DNA of 64,000 nt from Paracoccaceae bacterium (lineage in GTDB: Bacteria > Pseudomonadota > Alphaproteobacteria > Rhodobacterales > Rhodobacteraceae), in assembly GCA_002709405.1 (NCBI GenBank), contig PAQV01000060.1, positions 42,659 through 106,658 on the forward strand, in the 5' to 3' direction. Every line of letters begins with the position of its first letter. The first letter of the stretch is position 1. This document shows, in pieces, positions 26,324-34,276 of this stretch. The notes beneath the pieces were generated by a model. The model did no database searches, had not been told where the DNA came from, and was given only the letters and a program-made list of their open reading frames with translations. The position numbers and the translations under genes were made by a program.

Positions 26324-27646
26324 ATGGACAAGACCCCCCGGACCCTCCCGCGCCAGTCGTGGACCTTTTCCAACGAGGTCAATTCGGAAATCCGCCGGGC
26401 GGCGGCGACGGGCATCTACGACATCCGCGGCGGCGGGGCGAAACGGCGCGTGCCGCATTTCGACGACCTGCTGTTCCTGGGCGCGTCGATGTCGCGCTAC
26501 CCGCTGGAAGGCTACCGCGAGAAATGCGAAACCGGCGTGACGCTGGGCACGCGGTTCGCGAAGAAACCGATCGAGTTGAAGATCCCGATCACGATTGCGG
26601 GCATGTCCTTTGGCTCGCTGTCTGGGCCCGCCAAGGAGGCCCTGGGACGCGGTGCGACCATGGCCGGCACCTCGACGACGACCGGCGACGGGGGCATGAC
26701 CGAGGAAGAGCGCGGCCATTCGGAAAAGCTGGTCTATCAATACCTGCCCAGCCGCTATGGCATGAACCCCGACGATCTGCGCCGGGCCGATGCGATCGAG
26801 GTGGTCGTGGGGCAGGGGGCCAAGCCCGGCGGCGGGGGCATGCTGCTGGGCCAGAAGATCACCGAACGGGTTGCGGGCATGCGCGATCTGCCCCAGGGGA
26901 TCGACCAGCGCTCGGCCTGCCGGCATCCGGACTGGACCGGGCCGGATGACCTGGAAATCAAGATCCTCGAGCTGCGCGAGATCACCAAGTGGGAAAAGCC
27001 GATCTACATCAAGGTCGGTGGCGCGCGGCCCTATTACGACGTGGCCCTGTCGGTGAAGGCCGGCGCGGACGTGATCGTGCTGGACGGGATGCAGGGCGGG
27101 ACGGCCGCGACGCAGGATGTGTTCATCGAACATGTGGGTACCCCGACGCTGGCCTGTATCCGGCCGGCGGTGCAGGCGCTGCAGGACCTGGGCATGCACC
27201 GGAAGGTGCAGCTTGTTGTCTCGGGCGGGATCCGCACCGGGGCTGACGTGGCCAAGGCCCTGGCCCTGGGGGCGGATGCGGTGAGCATCGGCACGGCGGC
27301 GCTGATCGCGCTTGGCGACAATGATCCGAAGTGGGAAGCCGAATACCAGAAGCTGGGATCCACGACAGGGGCCTACGACGACTGGCACGAAGGTCAGGAC
27401 CCGGCGGGCATCACCACGCAGGACCCCGAGCTGATGGCCCGGCTGGATCCGGTCGAGGCCGGGCGGCGGCTGCGCAATTACCTCAACGTGCTGACGCTGG
27501 AATGCCAGACCCTGGCCCGGGCCTGCGGCAAGAGCCACGTGCACAACCTGGAGCCGGAGGACCTGTGCGCGCTGACCATCGAGGCCGCGGCCATGGCGCA
27601 GGTGCCGCTGGCGGGAACAAGCTGGATCCCCGGCAAGGGATTCTGA
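26324..27646 (+). CDS. mgsC: N-methylglutamate synthase subunit C (FMN glutamate synthase domain)
   Basis: A 440-residue glutamate-synthase-type FMN domain. Motifs are ITIAGMSFGSLSGPAKEALG, TSTTTGDGGM, GQGAKPGGGGMLLG and VLDGMQGGTAATQ, and the late barrel strand VSGGIRTGADVAKALALGADAVSIG that binds FMN phosphate. With MgsA and MgsB it would turn glutamate and methylamine (or gamma-glutamylmethylamide) into N-methylglutamate. The frame is open far upstream, but ATG at 26324 four bases after mgsB gives the conserved start. A dispersed hairpin repeat lies directly after the gene. Confidence 0.9.
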   Translation: MDKTPRTLPRQSWTFSNEVNSEIRRAAATGIYDIRGGGAKRRVPHFDDLLFLGASMSRYPLEGYREKCETGVTLGTRFAKKPIELKIPITIAGMSFGSLSGPAKEALGRGATMAGTSTTTGDGGMTEEERGHSEKLVYQYLPSRYGMNPDDLRRADAIEVVVGQGAKPGGGGMLLGQKITERVAGMRDLPQGIDQRSACRHPDWTGPDDLEIKILELREITKWEKPIYIKVGGARPYYDVALSVKAGADVIVLDGMQGGTAATQDVFIEHVGTPTLACIRPAVQALQDLGMHRKVQLVVSGGIRTGADVAKALALGADAVSIGTAALIALGDNDPKWEAEYQKLGSTTGAYDDWHEGQDPAGITTQDPELMARLDPVEAGRRLRNYLNVLTLECQTLARACGKSHVHNLEPEDLCALTIEAAAMAQVPLAGTSWIPGKGF

Positions 27647-27664
27647 CGGGGCATTCTGACGGGG

Positions 27665-27744
27665 CGATGGGTGCACAGCACCCATCCTACGCGTACCGTC
27701 GCATGATCAGACAAGGGATGTAGGATGGGTGCTTGCACCCATCG
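27665..27744. repeat. Paired-hairpin dispersed repeat, copy B (BIME-like)
   Basis: Two hairpins with arms GATGGGTGC/GCACCCATC (27666-27686, loop ACA; 27724-27743, loop TT) lie in opposite orientation, with flanks CCTACGC and GTAGG as in copy A (8426-8492). The linker is longer and contains GCATGAT in both copies. It fills the gap between mgsC and gmaS, so it could separate transcript stability or expression of the two operon halves. Confidence 0.9.
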
Positions 27745-27771
27745 CTGCGGAACAGACAGGGACAGACCAAG

Positions 27772-29076
27772 ATGACCGACCTCGCCGCCTTCGCCCGGGA
27801 CAAGGGCGTGAAGTATTTCATGATCTCCTTCACGGATCTCTTCGGCGGCCAGCGGGCGAAACTCGTCCCCGCCCAGGCCATCGCCGACATGGCCGAAGAG
27901 GGCGCGGGCTTTGCCGGTTTCGCCACCTGGCTCGACATGACGCCGGCCCATCCCGACATGCTGGCCGTGCCCGACCCCGCCACCGTCATCCAGCTGCCCT
28001 GGAAGCCCGAAGTCGCCTGGATCGCCGCCAACCCCGTCATGGAAGGCGCCGAGGTTGCCCAGGCCCCGCGCAACGTGTTGCGCAAATTGGTCGCTCAGGC
28101 CGCCGACCAGGGTCTGCGCGTCAGGACCGGGGTCGAGGCGGAGTTCTTCCTGCTCACCCCCGAGGGCACCGAGATCTCGGACCCTGCCGACACCGCCGAA
28201 AAGCCTTGCTACGACCAGCAGGCCGTCATGCGCCGCTATGACGTGATCGCCGAGATCTGCGATTACATGCTCGACCTCGGCTGGGGGCCGTACCAGAACG
28301 ACCACGAGGACGCCAACGGCCAGTTCGAGATGAACTGGGAATTCGACGACGCCCTGGTTACTGCCGACCGCCATTCCTTCTTCAAGTTCATGGTCAAGTC
28401 CGTGGCCGAAAAGCACGGGCTGCGCGCCACCTTCATGCCCAAGCCCATCGCCGGGCTGACGGGCAACGGCTGCCATGCCCATATCTCGGTCTGGACGCCG
28501 GACGGGGCGACCAATGCCTTTGCCGATGACAACATGGAGCTGGGCCTGTCGGAAAAGGGCCGCGCGTTCCTGGGCGGCATCATGAAACACGCCACCGCCA
28601 TGGCCGCCATCACCAACCCGACGGTCAACAGCTACAAGCGCATCAATGCGCCGCGCACGACCTCGGGGGCCACCTGGGCACCCAACACCGTCACCTGGAC
28701 CGGCAACAACCGCACCCACATGGTCCGCGTGCCCGGACCGGGGCGGTTCGAACTGCGCCTGCCCGACGGCGCGGCCAACCCCTACCTGCTGCAGGCCGCC
28801 ATCATCGCCGCGGGCCTCTCGGGCCTGAAGACCAACGCCGATCCGGGCAAGCGCCACGACATCGACATGTATGCCGAGGGCCACACGGTCAAGGACGCCC
28901 CCAAGCTGCCGCTGAACCTGCTGGATGCCATCCGGGCCTTGGACGCGGATGAGACATTCAAGGACGCTTTGGGACCAGAATTCGCCGCCTCCTACATCAA
29001 GATGAAGCACCAGGAGTGGGACAGCTTCGTCTCGCATTTCTCAGCCTGGGAGCGCGAGCACACGCTCGACATCTGA
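27772..29076 (+). CDS. gmaS: Gamma-glutamylmethylamide synthetase
   Basis: A 434-residue GS-fold ligase (GlnT type) that joins methylamine to glutamate using ATP. It shows FTDLFGGQRAKLVP near the N-terminus, VEAEFFLLTPEG, NDHEDANGQFEMNWEFDDAL, LTGNGCHAHISVW, TNPTVNSYKRI and RFELRLPDGAANPYL. The mgsABC-gmaS-mgd context makes GMAS far more likely than glutamine synthetase. ATG at 27772 follows an AGGGA element. The P450-linked GS-like protein at 10449 is a distant paralogue. It is the first enzyme of indirect methylamine use, and mgdA begins four bases after its stop. Confidence 0.95.
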   Translation: MTDLAAFARDKGVKYFMISFTDLFGGQRAKLVPAQAIADMAEEGAGFAGFATWLDMTPAHPDMLAVPDPATVIQLPWKPEVAWIAANPVMEGAEVAQAPRNVLRKLVAQAADQGLRVRTGVEAEFFLLTPEGTEISDPADTAEKPCYDQQAVMRRYDVIAEICDYMLDLGWGPYQNDHEDANGQFEMNWEFDDALVTADRHSFFKFMVKSVAEKHGLRATFMPKPIAGLTGNGCHAHISVWTPDGATNAFADDNMELGLSEKGRAFLGGIMKHATAMAAITNPTVNSYKRINAPRTTSGATWAPNTVTWTGNNRTHMVRVPGPGRFELRLPDGAANPYLLQAAIIAAGLSGLKTNADPGKRHDIDMYAEGHTVKDAPKLPLNLLDAIRALDADETFKDALGPEFAASYIKMKHQEWDSFVSHFSAWEREHTLDI

Positions 29077-29080
29077 TCAC

Positions 29081-30331
29081 ATGACCTATTCCGGTTTCCG
29101 CATCCTGGCCGAGGCCCTGCGCGGCCATCGCGGCTGGCGGCCCCTGTGGCGCGACCCCGACCCGCAGCCCGAATACGACATCATCATCGTCGGCGGCGGC
29201 GGTCACGGGCTGTCGACGGCCTATTACCTGGCCAATGTCTTCGGCCAGGCCCGGGTGGCGGTGCTGGAAAAGGGCTGGCTGGGCTCGGGCAATATCGGGC
29301 GGAACACGACGATCATCCGCTCGAACTACCTGCTGCCGGGCAACCAGCCGTTCTATGAATTCTCGATGAAGCTCTGGGAAGGGCTGGAACAGGATTTCAA
29401 CCTCAACGCCATGGTGTCCCAGCGCGGGGTGCTGAACCTGTACCATTCCGACGGGCAGCGCGATGCCTACCGCCGGCGGGGCAATGCGATGATCCTGTCG
29501 GGGGCCGATGCGGAACTGCTCGACCAGGGGCAGGTGCGCGAGATGTATCCGTTCCTCAACTTCGACAATGCGCGCTTCCCGATCAAGGGCGGGCTGCTGC
29601 AGCGCCGGGGCGGCACGGCGCGCCACGACGGGGTGGCCTGGGGCTATGCCCGTGGAGCGGATCGCAAGGGCGTCGACATTATCCAGAACTGCGAGGTCAC
29701 CGGTTTTCTCATAGAAAACGGTGTCTGCCATGGGGTCGAAACCACGCGGGGCACCATCAAGGCGGGCAAGGTCGGCGTGGCCGTGGCCGGATCAACGGGC
29801 CGGGTGATGGCCAGGGCGGGCATGCGCCTGCCGATCGAAAGCTTTGCCCTGCAGGCCTTTGTCACCGAGGGGCTCAAGCCCTGCATCGACGGGGTGATCA
29901 CCTTTGGAGCGGGGCATTTCTATGTCAGCCAGTCCGACAAGGGCGGGCTGGTCTTCGGCGGCGACATCGACAGCTACAATTCCTATGCCCAGCGGGGCAA
30001 CCTGCCGGTGGTCGAGGACGTGGCCGAAGGCGGCATGGCCCTGATGCCCATGATCGGCCGGGCCCGGCTGCTGCGGTCCTGGGGCGGGATCATGGACATG
30101 TCGATGGATGGCACCCCGATCATCGACAAGACGCCCGTGGACGGGCTCTACCTGAATGCCGGCTGGTGTTACGGCGGCTTCAAGGCCACGCCGGCATCCG
30201 GCTATTGCTTTGCCCACCTGCTGGCCAGGGACACGCCGCATCCCACGGCCGAGGCGATGCGGCTGGACCGGTTCGAAACCGGCCATGTCATCGACGAAAA
30301 GGGCGTTGGCGCCCAGCCCAACCTGCACTGA
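29081..30331 (+). CDS. mgdA: N-methylglutamate dehydrogenase subunit A (SoxB-like FAD protein)
   Basis: A 416-residue homologue of the sarcosine oxidase beta subunit. The FAD motif is IIIVGGGGHGLSTAYYLA (34-51), followed by GSGNIGRNTTIIRSNYL and a C-terminal YLNAGWCYGGFKATPASG. In the four-subunit Mgd complex it would oxidise the N-methyl group of N-methylglutamate. It directly follows gmaS. By sequence alone it would be called sarcosine oxidase beta; gmaS and mgs genes favour Mgd. After it comes a 187-bp gap with a large hairpin before mgdB. Confidence 0.9.
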   Translation: MTYSGFRILAEALRGHRGWRPLWRDPDPQPEYDIIIVGGGGHGLSTAYYLANVFGQARVAVLEKGWLGSGNIGRNTTIIRSNYLLPGNQPFYEFSMKLWEGLEQDFNLNAMVSQRGVLNLYHSDGQRDAYRRRGNAMILSGADAELLDQGQVREMYPFLNFDNARFPIKGGLLQRRGGTARHDGVAWGYARGADRKGVDIIQNCEVTGFLIENGVCHGVETTRGTIKAGKVGVAVAGSTGRVMARAGMRLPIESFALQAFVTEGLKPCIDGVITFGAGHFYVSQSDKGGLVFGGDIDSYNSYAQRGNLPVVEDVAEGGMALMPMIGRARLLRSWGGIMDMSMDGTPIIDKTPVDGLYLNAGWCYGGFKATPASGYCFAHLLARDTPHPTAEAMRLDRFETGHVIDEKGVGAQPNLH

Positions 30332-30400
30332 GGTCAATGATCCTGATGAATGGCCTGGTCAGAGTGTTCGTTCTCACCTCCGCTTTGAACGATGTGCGAA

Positions 30401-30463
30401 GGGCAGCCCACGACCGCGGGTGGGGGCGTAGCCCACGCCCGGGGGGGCGGTCGTGGGCTGCCC
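30401..30463. repeat. Large nested hairpin inside the mgd operon
   Basis: Perfect 17-bp arms GGGCAGCCCACGACCGC (30401-30417) and its complement (30447-30463) enclose a second hairpin GGGCGT-AGCCC-ACGCCC (30424-30440). The first nine bases of the arm equal those of the hairpin at 23798. It is a distant member of that family, lacking the four-tract G loop. Its place between mgdA and mgdB suggests mRNA stabilisation or partial termination. Confidence 0.8.
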
Positions 30464-30518
30464 GGCGTGCCGCCGGGCGGGCGCTTCAACATGGGCGTGG
30501 CACTCTTGGAGATCCGAA

Positions 30519-30788
30519 ATGCTGATCCCGCATCCCATCCTTGGCCCGCGCGACGCGCAGGAATTCACCTATCTCGGCGATGCCCGCCTGCTGGAGCGGC
30601 CCGATGGGCTGGCCGAAGACGCCCCGGCCGCCTTCCACGACTACGTCTACCTGCGCGACAACCCCGCCGGCGTGCACCGCGAGCTGTGGTACCACGAACA
30701 TGGCGACCGGTCCTGGCTGGTGGTCACCCGCGATACCGTCACGCACGAGATCCTCGGCGCCGACCTGGTGAAGGGAGCCGCGTCATGA
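30519..30788 (+). CDS. mgdB: N-methylglutamate dehydrogenase subunit B (SoxD-like)
   Basis: An 89-residue homologue of the small sarcosine oxidase delta subunit, recognised from GPRDAQEFTYLGDA, FHDYVYLRDNPAGVHRELWYH and the C-terminal DTVTHEI. ATG at 30519 has GGAG seven bases upstream. Typical SoxD proteins start with a CPxCG zinc motif; here the same place reads HPILG, so the zinc cysteines are absent. The stop overlaps mgdC by four bases (ATGA). Confidence 0.88.
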   Translation: MLIPHPILGPRDAQEFTYLGDARLLERPDGLAEDAPAAFHDYVYLRDNPAGVHRELWYHEHGDRSWLVVTRDTVTHEILGADLVKGAAS

Positions 30789-33718
30789 AGCGCATCGACG
30801 GCGGGCTGATCGACCGTGGGCAAGAGCTGTCCTTCACCTTTGACGGCAAGGCCTACCAGGGGTTCAGGGGCGACACGCTGGCCTCGGCCCTGCTGGCGAA
30901 CGGCGTGCAGCTGATGGGCCGCAGCTTCAAGTACCACCGCCCCCGCGGGGTACTGACCGCCGGGTCCGAGGAACCAAACGCCCTGGTCGAACTGCGCTCG
31001 GGCGCCCGGCGCGAGCCCAACACGCGGGCCACCGTGGCCGAGCTGTTCGACGGCCTCGACGCCACCAGCCAGAACCGCTGGCCCTCGCTGGCCTGGGATG
31101 CGCTGGCGGTGAACGACCTCTTTGCACCGCTGCTGACGGCGGGGTTCTACTACAAGACCTTCATGTGGCCGAAGAGCTTCTGGGAAAAGGTCTATGAGCC
31201 GGCCATCCGCAAGGCCGCCGGGCTTGGGGCCCTGTCGATGCAGCCCGATCCCGATGGCTATGACCGGGCCTACCTGCATGCCGACCTGCTGGTCATCGGC
31301 GCGGGCACGGCCGGACTGGCAGCGGCCCTGACAGCGGCCCGGGCCGGGGCTCAGGTGGTGCTGGCCGATGAGGATTTCCGCCTGGGCGGGCGCTTGCTGG
31401 CCGAAAGCCAGCGGCTGGACGGGGCTCCGGCGGCGGTCTGGGTGGCCGAGGTCGAGGCCGAACTGCGCGCCATGGACAACGTGCGCATCCTGCCCCGGAC
31501 GACCGTCTTCGGGGTCTACGATCACGGGGTCTATGGGGCTTTGCAACGGGTGTCGGACCACCGGGCCGACCCTGGCCCGGTGCGCCAGACGCTCTGGCGG
31601 ATCACCGCCCGGCGGGCGGTGCTGGCGGCCGGCGCGCTGGAGCGCCCGATCGCCTTTGCCGACAACGACCGGCCGGGCATCATGCTGGCCGGGGCGATGC
31701 GGGCCTACCTGAACCGCTGGGCGGTGGCGCCCGAGGGCCGGGTGGCCATCTTTACCAACAATGACGACGGCCACCGGACGGCCGCCGACCTGGTGGCCCG
31801 GCGCGTGCCGGTGCTGGCGGTGATCGACGGGCGGGCGGATGCGCCGCGCCTGGGCGATTATACCGTGATGAAGGGCGCGCAGGTCACCGGCACGCAGGGC
31901 CGCCGGGCGCTGCGCGCCATCGAGGTGACCGAGGCCGACGGGCGCGCCACCTGGCTGGAATGTGCCGCCTTGGGCGTGTCGGGCGGCTGGAACCCCACGC
32001 TGCACCTGAGCGCCCATCACCGGGGCAAACCCGTCTGGTCCAACGCCATCCAGGCCTTCGTGCCGGGCGAGGGTGGCCCTGCGGGCCTTGCCGCCGCGGG
32101 TGCGGCGGCCGGGCGCGGCGGCTGCGCCGCCTCTTTGGCCGACGGCTGCCGGGTCGCCGGGGAGGCCCTCGCATCGCTCGGGCTTTCGGTGCCCTCCGTC
32201 GATCTGCCGGCGGCCCGCGATCTTCCGGCGGGTATCGCTCCGCTCTGGCATGTGCCGGGCCGGGGCCGGGCCTGGGTCGACCAGCAGAACGACGTCACCG
32301 TCAAGGACATCAAGCTGGCGCATCAGGAAAACATGGTCTCGGTCGAGCATCTGAAACGCTGGACCACGCTGGGCATGGCCACCGACCAGGGCAAGACGGC
32401 CAATGTCACCGCCCTGGCGGTCATGGCCGAACTGACCGGCCGGACGATCCCCGAAACCGGCACGACCACCTACCGCCCGCCCTTCACCCCGGTGTCCATG
32501 GGCGCGCTTGGCGGCGGCGACAGCGGCCCGCATTTCCGCCCCACGCGCCTGGCCCCGACCCATCACTGGGCGGCAGCGCAGGGCGCGGTTTTTGTCGAGG
32601 TCGGCCCCTGGATGCGGGCCCAGTACTTTCCGCAGCCGGGCGAAACCCACTGGCGCGACAGCGTCGACCGCGAGGCCCTGGCCGTGCGCCGCGATGTCGG
32701 CCTGTGCGATGTCACCACGCTGGGCAAGATCGACGTGCAGGGGCGCGATGCGGGGGCGTTTCTGGACCGGCTTTATTCCAATGCGATGGCCAGCCTGAAG
32801 GTGGGCCGGGTGCGCTATGGGCTGATGCTGCGCGAGGACGGCACGCTTTACGACGACGGCACCTGCGCCCGCCTGGCCGAGGATCACTACGTGGTCACGA
32901 CCACCACGGCCAATGCCGGACCGGTCTTCCGCAACATGGAATTCGCCCGCCAGGGGCTCTTTGCCGACATGGACGTGCAGATCGTGTCGACCACCGATGC
33001 CTGGGCCCAGATCGCCGTGGCCGGGCCGAAATCGCGCACCTTGCTGGAGCGCATCGTCGACGAGGCCGACCTGTCGAACGAGGCCTTCCCCTTCATGGCC
33101 TGCGGTCCCGTCACCATTGCCGGCGGGCTGCGTGCGCGGCTGTTCCGGATCTCGTTCTCGGGCGAGCTGGCCTATGAACTGGCCGTGCCCGCCCGCTATG
33201 GCGCGGCGGTGATGACCCGGCTGATGGAGCTGGGCGCCGACCTGGGGGTCACGCCCTACGGCACCGAAGCCCTGGCCGTCCTGCGGATCGAAAAGGGCCA
33301 TGCCGCCGGGGCCGAGTTGAACGGCCAGACCACGGCGGCGATGCTGGGGCTGGGCCGGATGGTGTCGGTCAAGAAGGATGCCATCGGCGCGGTGATGTCG
33401 CGCCGGCCGGGCCTGGTCGAGGACAGCCGCCGGCTGGTCGGCCTGATGCCGGTGGATCCAGGTGACAAGGTTGTCTCGGGCGCGCATCTTTTTGCCGAAG
33501 GGGCGGAGCGGTCAACAGCCACCGACCAGGGCTGGATCACCTCGGCCTGCTTTTCGCCGCACCTGGACAGCTCGATCGGGCTGGGGTTCCTGAAGGACGG
33601 GGCCGACCGGCTGGGCGAGGTCATCGTCGCGGCCAACCCGCTGGAAGGCTCCGAGGCCAATCTGAAGGTCGTCTCGGCCCATTTCGTCGATCCGGAAGGA
33701 GACCGCCTGCGTGACTGA
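30785..33718 (+). CDS. mgdC: N-methylglutamate dehydrogenase subunit C (SoxA-like)
   Basis: A 977-residue homologue of the sarcosine oxidase alpha subunit. An N-terminal ferredoxin-like region (GDTLASALLANGVQLMGRSF, FKYHRPRGVLT) is followed by an NAD/FAD-binding module near 165-560 (VIGAGTAGLAAALTAARAGA) and a C-terminal GcvT folate domain near 610-970 (SGELAYELAVPARYG). It would pass the methyl group as methylene-tetrahydrofolate. The frame is open upstream to 30392, but ATG at 30785 overlapping mgdB is the conserved start. It overlaps mgdD by eight bases. Confidence 0.92.
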   Translation: MKRIDGGLIDRGQELSFTFDGKAYQGFRGDTLASALLANGVQLMGRSFKYHRPRGVLTAGSEEPNALVELRSGARREPNTRATVAELFDGLDATSQNRWPSLAWDALAVNDLFAPLLTAGFYYKTFMWPKSFWEKVYEPAIRKAAGLGALSMQPDPDGYDRAYLHADLLVIGAGTAGLAAALTAARAGAQVVLADEDFRLGGRLLAESQRLDGAPAAVWVAEVEAELRAMDNVRILPRTTVFGVYDHGVYGALQRVSDHRADPGPVRQTLWRITARRAVLAAGALERPIAFADNDRPGIMLAGAMRAYLNRWAVAPEGRVAIFTNNDDGHRTAADLVARRVPVLAVIDGRADAPRLGDYTVMKGAQVTGTQGRRALRAIEVTEADGRATWLECAALGVSGGWNPTLHLSAHHRGKPVWSNAIQAFVPGEGGPAGLAAAGAAAGRGGCAASLADGCRVAGEALASLGLSVPSVDLPAARDLPAGIAPLWHVPGRGRAWVDQQNDVTVKDIKLAHQENMVSVEHLKRWTTLGMATDQGKTANVTALAVMAELTGRTIPETGTTTYRPPFTPVSMGALGGGDSGPHFRPTRLAPTHHWAAAQGAVFVEVGPWMRAQYFPQPGETHWRDSVDREALAVRRDVGLCDVTTLGKIDVQGRDAGAFLDRLYSNAMASLKVGRVRYGLMLREDGTLYDDGTCARLAEDHYVVTTTTANAGPVFRNMEFARQGLFADMDVQIVSTTDAWAQIAVAGPKSRTLLERIVDEADLSNEAFPFMACGPVTIAGGLRARLFRISFSGELAYELAVPARYGAAVMTRLMELGADLGVTPYGTEALAVLRIEKGHAAGAELNGQTTAAMLGLGRMVSVKKDAIGAVMSRRPGLVEDSRRLVGLMPVDPGDKVVSGAHLFAEGAERSTATDQGWITSACFSPHLDSSIGLGFLKDGADRLGEVIVAANPLEGSEANLKVVSAHFVDPEGDRLRD

Positions 33719-34262
33719 TCTGGTAGCTGACACCGCGTTCGGGGCATCAGAGCCCCGGGTCGAGACCCTTGGCCCGGTGACATTGCGGGAACGGGTGGAC
33801 ATTGGCCTGGCCTCGCTGGCCCTGCGCGCCGGGGTCGAAGCGCCCAGCCCGTTCGGGCTCGATCTTGCCGGTCCGGGGCGGATGACTCAGGCTGACGGGG
33901 CGGGCAGTTTCTGGACGGCCCCGGGTCAATGGATGATCGAAGGGCCGGGCCGGGCCGCGGAAGACTTTGCCGCCATGGTCGCCTCCGAAGCGCCCGGCTG
34001 TTCAGTGACCGAGCAGACCGATGGCTGGGTGATCGTCGACATCGAGGCCATCCCGGACGTGCTGGAGCGCTTGCGCGAACGGCTGGTCAACCTGCCGCCG
34101 GCCACGCTGGCCCCGGGCTGTGCCACGCGCACGCTGATGCACCACATGTCCGTCTTCGTGATCCGCCGCTCCGACGATTGCCTGACGGTGATGGCCATGC
34201 GCTCCATGGCCGGATCCTTGTGGCATGCGCTGGCCCAGGCGGCCGGTCGACTGGCGCGCTAA
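33711..34262 (+). CDS. mgdD: N-methylglutamate dehydrogenase subunit D (SoxG-like)
   Basis: A 183-residue homologue of the sarcosine oxidase gamma subunit, with the characteristic GPGRMTQADGAGSFWTAPGQW and VTEQTDGWVIVDIEG-like segment, and CATRTLMHHMSVFVIRR in the C-terminal half. The start is GTG at 33711 inside the end of mgdC, with GGAAGGAG about ten bases upstream. It completes the four-subunit Mgd set. The convergent PLP-enzyme gene ends 14 bases beyond its stop. Confidence 0.88.
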   Translation: MTDLVADTAFGASEPRVETLGPVTLRERVDIGLASLALRAGVEAPSPFGLDLAGPGRMTQADGAGSFWTAPGQWMIEGPGRAAEDFAAMVASEAPGCSVTEQTDGWVIVDIEAIPDVLERLRERLVNLPPATLAPGCATRTLMHHMSVFVIRRSDDCLTVMAMRSMAGSLWHALAQAAGRLAR

Positions 34263-34276
34263 AGAGCCAAAGCCGT

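Noticed and set aside
27772..29076. Housekeeping glutamine synthetase
   Set aside because: Context with mgsABC and mgdABCD and GlnT-type length and motifs indicate gamma-glutamylmethylamide synthetase.
29081..34262. Sarcosine oxidase soxBDAG
   Set aside because: The gene order fits, but direct linkage to gmaS and mgsABC and the missing SoxD zinc motif favour N-methylglutamate dehydrogenase.
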